Assembly: GCA_028279475.1 (NCBI GenBank)
Contig: JANQNR010000002.1
Coordinates: 81,889 to 145,888, forward strand
Direction of reading: 5' to 3'
DNA from: Rickettsiales bacterium
Lineage (GTDB): Bacteria; Pseudomonadota; Alphaproteobacteria; Rickettsiales; UBA998
DNA length: 64,000 nt
A model generated the notes under the pieces. It did not search any database, was not told the origin of the DNA, and saw only the letters and a list, made by a program, of their open reading frames with translations. The position numbers were made by a program, and so were the translations under genes. Positions 34,502 to 43,522 of this stretch are shown here, piece by piece. Each line of letters begins with the position of its first letter. The stretch's first letter is position 1.

Positions 34502-36421
34502 ATGTTATCGACGCTGCGTCACAGTACAGACAGTTTTTTTGTTAAAATATTACTAGTGTTGCTCATTGCCAGCTTCGCGTTGTGGGGCGTTGGCGATATG
34601 GTCAGTTCCCAGGATAATGTCGCCGTCGCTACCGTGGGCGAAGAAATCGTGACAGATGTAGAGTATGGGCGTTCACTGGCACGACTACGCGCCAATCTGG
34701 GTGAGTATTTTTCCGACGAAATTGCTCAGTCACTCCGCCTGTACCAGGTGACATTAGCTGGCCTGATCAGTGAAAAACTCATTGCACAGGAAGCAAAACG
34801 ACTCCACTTACTGGCAGGTGATGATTTAATCAAGCGTATGCTCGGGGAAGACTCCCGATTCCGCAATGAGAGTGGGTTATTTGACCGCGATATGTTTGAA
34901 CGGCATGTCCGACAGATGCAGCTCAGCGAGCAGCAATACCTAGAACAACTCAACTATCACGCAGTGGATTATATTCTGGAGCAGACAATCACGCCGCAAA
35001 GCCTGCCTGATCCAGCACTGGCCAACCTGCTCTATGAAATTCAGGAAGAGCGGCGCAACGTGCTGGCCTTTGTGATTCGTGATTTCCCCACCCGGCATCT
35101 GGCGTCCCCAACCGATGATGCATTGCGCACTTATTATGATGCGCATCGCGAACACTACAAAGCACCGGAATATCGAGTCTTGCAATATATATTGCTGGAT
35201 CGGGATGCCGTCACAGATGCTGTTTTCATTAGTGATGATGATCTCCGGGATGCCTATTTTGAACGCCAGAAAGAGTTGGTGACGCCAGAAAAGCGTGATG
35301 TAATTCAATTGCTGTATGAAGAAAAGGCTCTCGCTGAACAAGCCTACGGATTACTTAGATCCGATACGGATATACAGGTGGTAGCACGTCAGGCTACTCC
35401 TACAAATCAGGGCAATATTGAGCTAGGTAAGTTGACGAAAGCACAATTGCCCCATGCGGCAGATGCTGTTTTTGCACTGGAAAAGGGGGGATTCACTGCT
35501 CCGATACAAACCGGGTTTGGCTGGCATATTTTTTACGTCAGAGACATTACAACTTCCTATATGCCGTCTTTTGACTCACTGAAATCTACGTTGCGGAAAG
35601 AATTGATACAAAACCGCTCTAATCATACATTGGCACAACTTGTTGAAAAACTTGAGGATACTATCGCCGCCGGACTACCCATTGAGGAGGTGGCCGCTAC
35701 AATTAATGTCCCATTACGGGAGTCTGTACCAATTGACGCTAAAGGGAAGCGTGGCGATAATACCATTGCGTTAGAACCTGAAACCTATAGCGCCTTAATT
35801 AACCATGCCTTCCTGATGGAAGAAGGCGACATTTCCGACGTACAACGCATCGAAAGTGGCGGGTATTTCGTGGTGAGTCCAGTGCAAATCACTCCTAGCA
35901 GACAGCGTACCTTTGAGGAAGTACGTGGTCTGGTGTCACGTGATTGGATGGAGCAAGAACGAAAGCACGCGCTAAAAGATCATACTCAGGAGATACTGGA
36001 AGCGTTGGACTCCGCTCAACTTGACTCTAAAACCTCTATCACCCGAATGCTAAAACCTTATGGTATAGATAAAATTCACATGCTTACACTGAAACGCGGC
36101 GGCATAGTGGATAAAGGTAAGGGCACTATTAGGTATGAGCAAGTCAGCACCGATTTTGTGGAGACTGCCTTCACTGCTACAAAACCCTATACCATCATCG
36201 GTTTTTCAGAATACGGGGACAACGCATTACTGGCCGGAATCTATCTCGGAGAATCATCCCTTCCTGAAGGTGGTGCGGAAAGCGGGCGGCAAGATGTTGC
36301 CCGGCGGCTAGAAAAACAGTATGAGCAGGAAATCATCCAGCAATATCTGGCTGCGTTACAACGGCGATTCCCGGTACGTCAGGATTCACTGGCTGTCGAT
36401 CGGGTGATTCGGCAATTCTGA
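34502..36421 (+). CDS. ppiD: Peptidyl-prolyl isomerase D-like periplasmic chaperone
   Basis: 639 residues. One N-terminal membrane helix (about 14-31, ILLVLLIASFALWGVGDM) anchors a long periplasmic chaperone. Residues about 36-180 are the SurA/PpiD N-terminal chaperone domain (EEIVTDVEYGRSLARLRANL) and about 255-355 a parvulin-like domain (PEKRDVIQLLYEEKALAEQAY, ELGKLTKAQLPHAADAVFALEKGG, TGFGWHIFYVRDI, in short blocks). It helps outer-membrane proteins leave the Sec channel. The stop overlaps the trpE start by one base. This ppiD-trpE junction is typical of alphaproteobacteria. Confidence 0.93.
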   Translation: MLSTLRHSTDSFFVKILLVLLIASFALWGVGDMVSSQDNVAVATVGEEIVTDVEYGRSLARLRANLGEYFSDEIAQSLRLYQVTLAGLISEKLIAQEAKRLHLLAGDDLIKRMLGEDSRFRNESGLFDRDMFERHVRQMQLSEQQYLEQLNYHAVDYILEQTITPQSLPDPALANLLYEIQEERRNVLAFVIRDFPTRHLASPTDDALRTYYDAHREHYKAPEYRVLQYILLDRDAVTDAVFISDDDLRDAYFERQKELVTPEKRDVIQLLYEEKALAEQAYGLLRSDTDIQVVARQATPTNQGNIELGKLTKAQLPHAADAVFALEKGGFTAPIQTGFGWHIFYVRDITTSYMPSFDSLKSTLRKELIQNRSNHTLAQLVEKLEDTIAAGLPIEEVAATINVPLRESVPIDAKGKRGDNTIALEPETYSALINHAFLMEEGDISDVQRIESGGYFVVSPVQITPSRQRTFEEVRGLVSRDWMEQERKHALKDHTQEILEALDSAQLDSKTSITRMLKPYGIDKIHMLTLKRGGIVDKGKGTIRYEQVSTDFVETAFTATKPYTIIGFSEYGDNALLAGIYLGESSLPEGGAESGRQDVARRLEKQYEQEIIQQYLAALQRRFPVRQDSLAVDRVIRQF

Positions 36422-37938
36422 TGCACTCCGCCACCGTCTTTCCTGAGCAATCCGCCATTACACAGGCACTACAGGAAGGCCGTAACACCCTGCTATGGAC
36501 CCGAATCGTCACTGATATGGAAACGCCGGTCTCCGCCATGCAGAAGCTGGCTTCCAATTCTGATACGCCTTCCTTCCTGCTGGAATCGGTTCATGGCGGC
36601 GAGAGGCGAGGTCGCTACTCTCTGCTGGGTCTTTACCCGGATCGGCTGTGGCGCTGTTATGGTGCCAGGGCAGAAGCCTGCATGGTGATAGATGAGAACT
36701 CTACCTTTGAACCGCTGCCGGAACCATCACTGCGCTCACTGCAACAGGAGCTGGATCATATCGCCATGGACATTCCGGAGACGCTGCCGCGCATTGCCAC
36801 CGGCATGATCGGTTATCTGGGCTATGACATGGTGAAGCAGTTTGAACGCCTGCCGCATGCCAATCCCGATCCAATCGGCATTCCCGATGCCTGCCTGATG
36901 CGTCCGCGCCTGATGCTGATTTTTGATAATGTCGATGGCGTGTTATTCGCCTGTGCCCCCATCTGGAAAGACACACCGCTTGCTGCCGATGCAGCATACG
37001 AAACTGCTGCCGACCTGATCCGCGATTCACTGGCAACACTGGAAAACACGCCAGTACAGGATAGTTATTTCGATCCAGAGCATCGTACGCCGCTGGAGTT
37101 TACATCCAACGCCACGCCAGAAGCCTATCATGCCATGGTCGAAGCCGCGAAAGAATATGTCCGTGCCGGTGATATTTTCCAAGTGGTCCCGTCACAGCGT
37201 TTTGAAACCACGTTTCCGGTGCACCCGTTTGATCTCTACCGGGCACTGCGCTATCGTAATCCATCACCCTTCCTGTTCTACCTGAATATGGGCGGGTTTA
37301 CGCTGGTTGGCTCTAGCCCAGAAATCCTGGTACGGCTGCGTGATGACACGGTGACTGTACGCCCCATCGCCGGAACACGCAAACGCGGCACCGATGAGGC
37401 TGAGGATGTGGCACTGGAGCAAGATTTGCTTGCCGACCCTAAGGAAATCGCTGAACATCTGATGTTGCTTGATTTGGGACGCAACGATGTAGGACGCTGC
37501 ACACAAGATGGTAGTGTGCACGTTACCGAACAAATGATCGTCGAGCGCTATTCCCATGTGATGCATATCGTCTCCAATGTTGAAGGTACTCGCCGTCCGG
37601 ATGCCAGCGCCATTGACTGCCTGATGAGCGGCTTCCCGGCAGGGACGGTCAGCGGCGCACCGAAAATCCGGGCGATGGAAATCATCGATGAGCTGGAACC
37701 GGTCACCCGCAGTTTCTATGCCGGCGGGGTGGGATATTTCTCGTCCAGCGGATGGATGGATACGTGCATCACCCTGCGCACCGCGCTGGTGAAGGACGGA
37801 CAGCTCTATGTGCAGGCAGGCGGCGGCGTAGTTGCCGACAGTGACCCACAGGCGGAATATGAAGAATCCTGCAACAAGGCCAAAGCCATTATGAGCGCCG
37901 CCGAACTGGCGATGGGATTGATGGGAGTGGCAGAATGA
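36421..37938 (+). CDS. trpE: Anthranilate synthase component I
   Basis: 505 residues. Converts chorismate to anthranilate with ammonia from TrpG. Key blocks are the Trp-binding-like [18 protein letters not shown] (about 53-70), [52 protein letters not shown], the [14 protein letters not shown] helix and [19 protein letters not shown] (about 403-421). The enzyme could also be PabB, but length and the TVSGAPK block fit TrpE. It overlaps ppiD by one base and is followed by trpG. Confidence 0.94.
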   Translation: MHSATVFPEQSAITQALQEGRNTLLWTRIVTDMETPVSAMQKLASNSDTPSFLLESVHGGERRGRYSLLGLYPDRLWRCYGARAEACMVIDENSTFEPLPEPSLRSLQQELDHIAMDIPETLPRIATGMIGYLGYDMVKQFERLPHANPDPIGIPDACLMRPRLMLIFDNVDGVLFACAPIWKDTPLAADAAYETAADLIRDSLATLENTPVQDSYFDPEHRTPLEFTSNATPEAYHAMVEAAKEYVRAGDIFQVVPSQRFETTFPVHPFDLYRALRYRNPSPFLFYLNMGGFTLVGSSPEILVRLRDDTVTVRPIAGTRKRGTDEAEDVALEQDLLADPKEIAEHLMLLDLGRNDVGRCTQDGSVHVTEQMIVERYSHVMHIVSNVEGTRRPDASAIDCLMSGFPAGTVSGAPKIRAMEIIDELEPVTRSFYAGGVGYFSSSGWMDTCITLRTALVKDGQLYVQAGGGVVADSDPQAEYEESCNKAKAIMSAAELAMGLMGVAE

Positions 37939-37984
37939 TGCATATATGTGTAATTGTCATTCTGGAAGCAGTAAGAGAAATACC

Positions 37985-38554
37985 GTGACCAATCTCCTCC
38001 TCCTCGATAATTACGACAGCTTTACTTACAACCTGCTGCATTATTTTGCAGAACTAGGGGCGGAGGTGGAGGTGGTGCGCAATGATGCGCTGAGCGTCGC
38101 CGAGGTAGCAGCGCGCTCACCCGCAGGGATCGTTATCTCACCTGGACCGGGTGCACCGAAAGATAGTGGCATCTGCCTTGAGGTCATTCAGGCATTAGGC
38201 GCCACCACCCCTATACTGGGCGTCTGCCTGGGCCACCAGGCCATCGGCGAAGTCTATGGCGGGAGCATCGTACGACATCCCCCTATGCACGGCAAAACCA
38301 GCGACGTTGTACATGGCAGCAAAAGCGTCTTTGCTAGCCTCCCCTCCCCCTTCACCGCTACACGCTACCACTCGCTGGTGATTGACCCGACCTCCCTGCC
38401 AGACTGTCTGGAAGTCACCGCCCACACCAACGACGGCGTCATCATGGGCATCACGCACAAGGAACACCCGGTTCACGGTGTCCAGTTCCATCCGGAAAGT
38501 ATTGCCTCCGAGCATGGTCATGCCCTGCTGAAGAACTTTCTGGAAATGCTGTGA
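37985..38554 (+). CDS. trpG: Anthranilate synthase component II, glutamine amidotransferase
   Basis: 189 residues from the GTG at 37985, chosen because homology begins at [20 protein letters not shown]; a frame extends 13 codons further up. Class I glutaminase: [11 protein letters not shown], nucleophile Cys in [16 protein letters not shown] (about 77-92) and the His-Glu pair in [13 protein letters not shown] (about 167-179). Supplies ammonia to TrpE, possibly also PabB. The trpD and trpC genes that usually follow in alphaproteobacteria are absent here; the next gene, overlapping by one base, encodes a small membrane protein. Confidence 0.92.
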   Translation: MTNLLLLDNYDSFTYNLLHYFAELGAEVEVVRNDALSVAEVAARSPAGIVISPGPGAPKDSGICLEVIQALGATTPILGVCLGHQAIGEVYGGSIVRHPPMHGKTSDVVHGSKSVFASLPSPFTATRYHSLVIDPTSLPDCLEVTAHTNDGVIMGITHKEHPVHGVQFHPESIASEHGHALLKNFLEML

Positions 38555-39051
38555 TGCGCCCCCTGCTGACTACCAGATTACTGGTAACGCTTGGCATTAC
38601 TTGCCTGGTTGCTTCCGCGCTCATCAGTTTCCTACAGGTACAGCAGGCCGGCCGCGAACTTGAACACTATCGGCAGCTATCGGCCACACAGGAACGCCAA
38701 ATTACCACCCTCTGGCAGGATGTGGCACACATCGATAGCCGTGCCGACATGGCGTTGTGGTTTGCCTCACAACAGCCAGAGAACGCTGACATGGTGGCTT
38801 ACTTCGTTGCTCGTTTTTCCGATGCGAAGAAGGATGGCCTATGGACAGTGGATAACGTGATGGTACTGGCGGCCTCGGAGCGGCAGGCACGACTGGATGC
38901 CATCAACCGCCTCTATGAAGAAAAGCTGAATGCAGAAGAAGCAATGATGCATGCTACCCACCGGCAACAACAATATGGCGCACTGGCGCTGGTGCTGCAA
39001 CTGGCCGGTCTGGTGATGATTATCCTCCGGCGCGATGTACCGAACATATAA
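38554..39051 (+). CDS. Two-helix membrane protein with periplasmic coiled coil
   Basis: 165 residues. The ATG overlaps the trpG stop (TGATG). Hydrophobic helices at about 8-25 and 142-158 flank a charged, Gln/Ala-rich region with heptad-like spacing (LQVQQAGRELEHYRQLSATQERQI; DAINRLYEEKLNAEEAMMHATHRQQ, in short blocks), so it probably forms a membrane hairpin with a coiled coil between. I recognise no family. It takes the place of trpD in the common gene order. Ends RRDVPNI. Confidence 0.6.
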   Translation: MRPLLTTRLLVTLGITCLVASALISFLQVQQAGRELEHYRQLSATQERQITTLWQDVAHIDSRADMALWFASQQPENADMVAYFVARFSDAKKDGLWTVDNVMVLAASERQARLDAINRLYEEKLNAEEAMMHATHRQQQYGALALVLQLAGLVMIILRRDVPNI

Positions 39052-39140
39052 GCAAAATCTTCATATAGTCATTTCAAAATCATATGACACGTTCATATTA
39101 TTTTGAGTAATGACGATAACATTGTAGTATTATAGGCTCT

Positions 39141-39289
39141 TAGAGGGTGTCGCTATTTCGCTTATGCGTCGGCGAAAATGGCAGTTTTGCGAGACCCAAA
39201 GCGAAGTGTATTGGACATACATGAGCGAGGAAGCGCAGGAAAACTGTCATTTGCGGCAAGCAGAAGTAGAAATAGCGACACCCTCTTAA
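39141..39289. repeat. Palindromic element, conserved-centre family, copy 2
   Basis: Arms TTAGAGGGTGTCGCTATTTC (39141-39160) and its near-perfect reverse complement (39270-39289). A second stem lies inside (GGCGAAAATGGCAGTTTTGCG against the reverse complement of a segment near 39236-39258). The centre, around GAAGTGTATTGGACATACATGAGCGAGGAAGCG, matches the centre of the element at 21245-21363. It lies in the 292-base gap before the first cpaF-like gene, which otherwise holds only a weak AT-rich hairpin at about 39066-39112. Confidence 0.75.
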
Positions 39290-39343
39290 ATCTCCTTTAA
39301 CGGTTCCACGCTATGGTTGGGGAAAATTCAAGGACTTACGCTT

Positions 39344-40591
39344 ATGCATCAGGACGCCGCCCACCCCCAGGAACCCTATGAAGGAAACGCCTTGCGTGAC
39401 GTAACTGACCACGTCTACCACACGCTATCTCTGTTTGAACAATTAGCTGCCCGGCTGGAGCAGCGCTGCCACGCGCTGGATGCAACCGTGGCCGGTCATG
39501 GCGGTGAACAGGCGCTTATGGCCGCTGCCGTCGAACATCTCAACTTGGGAAGGCTCCAACCTTTACTTGACGATGCTGGCAACTGCGACATTCTGATTAA
39601 TGGCATTCACGATATTTACGTTGAACGCGGCGGGGTACTGGAAAAAGTCGATCTACAGTTTGATTCTGAGGAAGAGCTTGCCGAACTGGCCTTTGGCATC
39701 GCTCATTCCTGCGGCCGGGTGATTGACCTGAAACACCCTTATGTCGATGCCCGTCTGCCCGACGGCTCACGGGTCAATATTGTTATGCCGCCCGTTTCCA
39801 TCGATGGGGTCAGCATCTCCATTCGTAAATTCGGCGGCGCGTCACTGAACCTGACCAATATGGCGGAAAGCGGCTGCATGAGTCTGGAGATGGCCGAATT
39901 TCTGCGCTGCTGTGCCAAAGCCAATGCCAATATGGTGATTTCCGGTGGAACCGGCTCCGGGAAAACCACCCTACTCAATGCTATTTGCAAACATATCCCG
40001 GAAACGGAGCGGGTCATTACTATTGAGGATTCTGCCGAACTGCAATTACCGATCCCCCATGTCGTGCGTCTGGAATCGATTGACCATGACAGTAATGGCG
40101 GACGTGTCGTCACCATCCGTGACCTGGTACGTAACGCGCTACGGATGCGCCCGAACCGGATCATCGTTGGTGAGTCACGCGGCGCTGAAGCGTTTGATAT
40201 GATTCAGGCGATGAATACCGGCCATGACGGCTCACTGACTACCGTGCATGCCAACACACCGCGCGACGGCATCGCCCGGATTGAAAACATGATTGGTATG
40301 GCCGGCGTCAACCTGCCGACCGTGGCCATTCGCAAACAGATTGCTTCCGCCATCCATTTTGTGGTGCAAGTGGAACGCGGCTCCAACGGTCATCGTCATA
40401 TCTCCACCATCTCCGAAGTCGTTGGCGTGGAAGGCGACATTATTACCATGCAGGATTTGTTCACCTACCGACAAAAGCAGCAGCCGGACGGTTCCACTCA
40501 CGCGGAGCATGTCTGGAGTGGCGTATTCCCACGCCACAATAAGCTGAATCAGCTGCTGCGCGACGGCGGCGTCTTAAAAATGAATCTCTAG
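39344..40591 (+). CDS. cpaF: CpaF/TadA-like secretion ATPase, copy 1
   Basis: 415 residues of the VirB11/CpaF family, hexameric ATPases that drive Tad pili or related secretion. N-terminal domain about 1-140 (LQPLLDDAGNCDILINGIHDIYVER), then DARLPDGSRVNIVMPPVSIDG, Walker A ISGGTGSGKTTLLNAI (about 199-214), the Asp and His boxes in VITIEDSAELQL and RNALRMRPNRIIVGESRGAEAFDM, TVHANTPRD. The ATG at 39344 has AAGGA upstream. In the Walker B region the usual VGEVRG is VGESRG. A second paralogue follows after 11 bases. No TadB, TadC, CpaB or Flp genes are in the window. Confidence 0.9.
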   Translation: MHQDAAHPQEPYEGNALRDVTDHVYHTLSLFEQLAARLEQRCHALDATVAGHGGEQALMAAAVEHLNLGRLQPLLDDAGNCDILINGIHDIYVERGGVLEKVDLQFDSEEELAELAFGIAHSCGRVIDLKHPYVDARLPDGSRVNIVMPPVSIDGVSISIRKFGGASLNLTNMAESGCMSLEMAEFLRCCAKANANMVISGGTGSGKTTLLNAICKHIPETERVITIEDSAELQLPIPHVVRLESIDHDSNGGRVVTIRDLVRNALRMRPNRIIVGESRGAEAFDMIQAMNTGHDGSLTTVHANTPRDGIARIENMIGMAGVNLPTVAIRKQIASAIHFVVQVERGSNGHRHISTISEVVGVEGDIITMQDLFTYRQKQQPDGSTHAEHVWSGVFPRHNKLNQLLRDGGVLKMNL

Positions 40592-40602
40592 AGGATACTA
40601 CT

Positions 40603-41880
40603 ATGTCTGAAGAAAATAACGCACTACTATTGCAGCATGTACGGCGTCTTGAAGAAGAACTGAACCTGCTCAAACAGGAACAGGATTACCGCTTCAACAA
40701 CATGCAGCATCATATCACTGCACAGGAACCCGTTCCACCAGTACCCCATAACCCGGTTGCAGAAGAACTAACCGAACAGCTGGTACAGGAACTCTCCGAT
40801 ATGGGACCGATCCAGCCATTACTAGACGACGAATCTGTCAACGATATTCTCATCAACGGCACCGATTCCGTTTATGTCGAGCGATACGGAAAATTGGAGC
40901 GCACCAGCGTCATCTTCCCGCAGGACTCACAGATCATGGAATTAGCGCATCGGATCGTCAAAGCTGTCGGACGCCACCTCACCCCATCCCGCCCACTGGT
41001 CGATGCCCGCCTGCTGGACGGCTCGCGGGTAAATATCATCGCACCGCCATTGGCCGTCGATGGCACCTCGATCTCCATTCGTAAATTCTCCAAGCGCAGC
41101 ATCACACTGGACATGATGGCCGAGCAGGACAACGTGTCGCAACAAATCGCCGAATTCCTAAAGATTATCGGAAAATGCCGCATGAACGTCATCATCTCCG
41201 GTGGAACCGGCTCCGGTAAAACGACGCTGCTTAACGCGGTATCTAACTTTATTGAAGATGAAGAACGCGTGGTCACGATCGAGGATGCAGCAGAATTGAA
41301 ACTACAACAACCTCATATCGTCCGCTTGGAAACCAAGCCGGTATCCTTCAGTGACGGACGGCGCGAGGAAGAGGTCAGCATGCGCGACCTGGTGAAGAAC
41401 GCACTACGGATGCGCCCCGACCGTATTATCGTCGGAGAGGTACGCGGCCCGGAAGCGTTTGACATGATGCAGGCGATGAATACCGGCCATGAAGGATCAC
41501 TGACGACCATCCACGCCAACCACCCACGCGACTGTCTGGCCAGGTTGGAAAACATGATGGGGATGGCCAATCTGGGACTGCCAATGCGCTCGATCCGCCA
41601 GCAGATTTCCTCCGCCATTAATATCATCGTGCAAATCAGCCGGATGCGTGATGGCCATCGCCGCCTGACTTATGTCACCGAGATTATCGGGATGGAGGGG
41701 GACACTATTACCATGCAGGATCTGTTTGCTTTTAATGCCAAGGGGGAAGGAAAAGACGGTAAGCTGGACGGCGAGTTCAAATGGAGCGGCATCATGCCCC
41801 GCTTCGTCCGCCGCGCCGCCTATTACGGCGAGCTGGAGCATCTGGCACAATGTTTGGGTGTGCGTATTCCGAAACTGTAA
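40603..41880 (+). CDS. cpaF: CpaF/TadA-like secretion ATPase, copy 2
   Basis: 425 residues, a paralogue of the preceding gene. It has an N-terminal coiled coil (LLLQHVRRLEEELNLLKQEQ), LQPLLDDE-like block (IQPLLDDESVNDILINGTDS), Walker A ISGGTGSGKTTLLNAV (about 203-218), VVTIEDAAELKLQQPH, RNALRMRPDRIIVGEVRGPEAF-like block (KNALRMRPDRIIVGEVRG) and TTIHANHPRDCLARLENM. All motifs are complete. The pair probably arose by duplication and could form mixed hexamers or serve two processes; this is inference. GAGGATACTACT precedes the ATG. Confidence 0.9.
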   Translation: MSEENNALLLQHVRRLEEELNLLKQEQDYRFNNMQHHITAQEPVPPVPHNPVAEELTEQLVQELSDMGPIQPLLDDESVNDILINGTDSVYVERYGKLERTSVIFPQDSQIMELAHRIVKAVGRHLTPSRPLVDARLLDGSRVNIIAPPLAVDGTSISIRKFSKRSITLDMMAEQDNVSQQIAEFLKIIGKCRMNVIISGGTGSGKTTLLNAVSNFIEDEERVVTIEDAAELKLQQPHIVRLETKPVSFSDGRREEEVSMRDLVKNALRMRPDRIIVGEVRGPEAFDMMQAMNTGHEGSLTTIHANHPRDCLARLENMMGMANLGLPMRSIRQQISSAINIIVQISRMRDGHRRLTYVTEIIGMEGDTITMQDLFAFNAKGEGKDGKLDGEFKWSGIMPRFVRRAAYYGELEHLAQCLGVRIPKL

Positions 41881-42000
41881 ATCATTGACACCGCCCAATA
41901 GAAACAGTAATTTACCTTCATTAAAATTACTGGTGACGTGATTTTTGCTTATGCGAAAAACTGCATCGCCGGTGTTTGTTGTCGATATTTCGGAGTTTTT

Positions 42001-42321
42001 ATGGAACTTACAGAAGAGACAGCGCAATCTATAATCGGTGCAATTGAAGACTTCTTTCAAATGCGGGTGTTTTTTGAAATCTTCATTGATCATCAGAGCC
42101 AACCAAAACAGACAGAACGATGTATTATTAGCCTTGCACCTACTGATCCCATTACTCTGAATGCCGATAACGGCTCCATTGTCGTTAAGGACACCAGCAA
42201 TAGCTGGTGTATTTTACAGGGTGATTTTATTATGATATGCAATGGTATGCTTATTCACAGCATGCAGAACGGGGGAGTGCGCATCATAATGTTGGCAACC
42301 GATAAACCTATTCATATATAG
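42001..42321 (+). CDS. Hypothetical small protein
   Basis: 106 residues from the ATG at 42001, which has CGGAG 5 bases upstream. Begins MELTEETAQSIIGAIEDFFQ, then beta-like segments (CIISLAPTDPITLNADNG, GSIVVKDTSNSWCILQGDFIMIC, in short blocks) and ends HI. No signal peptide or membrane helix. I recognise no family. It follows cpaF copy 2 by 120 bases and ends at a terminator, so it may be the last gene of that transcript. Confidence 0.55.
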   Translation: MELTEETAQSIIGAIEDFFQMRVFFEIFIDHQSQPKQTERCIISLAPTDPITLNADNGSIVVKDTSNSWCILQGDFIMICNGMLIHSMQNGGVRIIMLATDKPIHI

Positions 42322-42353
42322 CCTTTCCTAACTCAGGTAAGGCTCTTTTTTTT
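42320..42353 (+). terminator. Rho-independent terminator after the hypothetical gene
   Basis: AGCCTT (42320-42325) pairs with AAGGCT (42339-42344), extended by TCCT/AGGT partial pairing, followed by C and eight T. It closes the transcript containing the cpaF-like genes. Confidence 0.8.
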
Positions 42354-42456
42354 GCCTTCTGTATTATCACTCCGGCGCAGTTCCTCCCCCGCAAGCAGGG
42401 GAGGCAATGACTGACGCTACATTTTCAACATGTTCCCATGGGGGAAAAACCACGCA

Positions 42457-43500
42457 TCAATACGGCGTGTAGACTTCCACCTGTAACAGCCCACGCATAA
42501 TCTTATCGCGCGCTTCCTCCACCTGTTCGATCATGTCCAACGTCACGATATTCTTGTTATGGACATCGACGGCGTAATCGAGCGCCCCTTCCTTCAGCCC
42601 CAGATATTTGATTCCCGGCTTCCAGCGCCCGCTATAGGTGCTGGTGATCGTCTCATACACCGCCTTGTCGACCCGCTTGATCATCGACGTCACGACCGTC
42701 CCTGGAAACAGGCTGTTCTGGTTGGTATCCACCCCGATCGCATAGCGCCCCATCTCTTCTGCTGCTTCCAACACACCGATTCCGGAACCACCCGCCGCCG
42801 CAAAAATGACGCTCACCCCCTCATTATATTGCTTTTTCGCTAGTGTCTTAGCACGCTCCGGGTTGTTCCATGCCTTGGGATCATTACCAATAATGTCGCG
42901 CACCAATTCGGCATCCGGGTTATAATATTTTGCCCCCTGGTAAAACCCGAGCGCAAAATTGTTAATCAGTGGCACGTCCATTCCACCGATAAAACCGACC
43001 TTGTTGCCCGGAGAGAGTGCAGCACCAATAATGCCAACCAGAAATGCTCCCTCATGATCCTTGAAACTGACGGACTGCACATTTTTGTATATCGGAGGAA
43101 TAATTCCATCAATCACCGTGAATTTCACTTCCGGATAATCATTGGCAATGGTCAGCACTGGCACCATGTTCTGAAAACCGACCGCAATAATATGGGTATA
43201 GCCGTCGTTCACAATTCGGCGAAACTCAGCCACACGATCCTGATTTGGTTCAATACGGTACTCATCATAGTCAATACCGACCTCCTGGCGCGCCTGCTGT
43301 GCCCCTTTACGCACCAGATCAATGAACCCTTTGTCCCCTTTCTTACCGCTGAATTCATAGATGATCGCAGGACGGAATTCCGCCTCGCTCAGTGGCGCTG
43401 CCGCCTGCGATATTGCAGCGCAAAATAAGAGCGATAATATTACAAAAGAAGCTACAAGACGCCTCAAAAAACCTGTGCTATGATGGTAAGCAAAACACAT
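42457..43500 (-). CDS. BMP/PnrA-family substrate-binding protein
   Basis: 347 residues from the ATG at 43500; a longer frame would run into the divergent pepP gene. Signal peptide with hydrophobic core LVASFVILSLLFCAAISQA. The mature protein has family blocks: KGFIDLVRKGAQQARQEVG, IIAVGFQNMVPVLTIANDYPEVKFTVIDG (in parts), FLVGIIGAALSPGNKVGFIGGMDVPLI and IFAAAGGSGIGVLEAAEEMG, AIGVDTNQNSL. BMP proteins bind purine nucleosides for an ABC importer. No importer genes are next to it. A basic-membrane-protein lipobox is not evident, so it is probably soluble periplasmic. It diverges from pepP with only 22 bases between starts. Confidence 0.88.
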   Translation of the reverse strand: MCFAYHHSTGFLRRLVASFVILSLLFCAAISQAAAPLSEAEFRPAIIYEFSGKKGDKGFIDLVRKGAQQARQEVGIDYDEYRIEPNQDRVAEFRRIVNDGYTHIIAVGFQNMVPVLTIANDYPEVKFTVIDGIIPPIYKNVQSVSFKDHEGAFLVGIIGAALSPGNKVGFIGGMDVPLINNFALGFYQGAKYYNPDAELVRDIIGNDPKAWNNPERAKTLAKKQYNEGVSVIFAAAGGSGIGVLEAAEEMGRYAIGVDTNQNSLFPGTVVTSMIKRVDKAVYETITSTYSGRWKPGIKYLGLKEGALDYAVDVHNKNIVTLDMIEQVEEARDKIMRGLLQVEVYTPY

Positions 43501-43522
43501 AATAAATAACTTATACACAAAA

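Noticed and set aside
39066..39112. AT-rich hairpin GTCATTTCAAAAT / ATTTTGAGTAATGAC before the conserved-centre element
   Set aside because: It looks a little like the A-type hairpins, but the ends are not TATAGCAxTT / AxTGCTATA and the region is AT-rich, so chance pairing is likely.
42375..42410. Hairpin CCTCCCC / GGGGAGG near 42380-42400
   Set aside because: A single G/C-rich hairpin without T tract or related copies in the window; too little to call an element.
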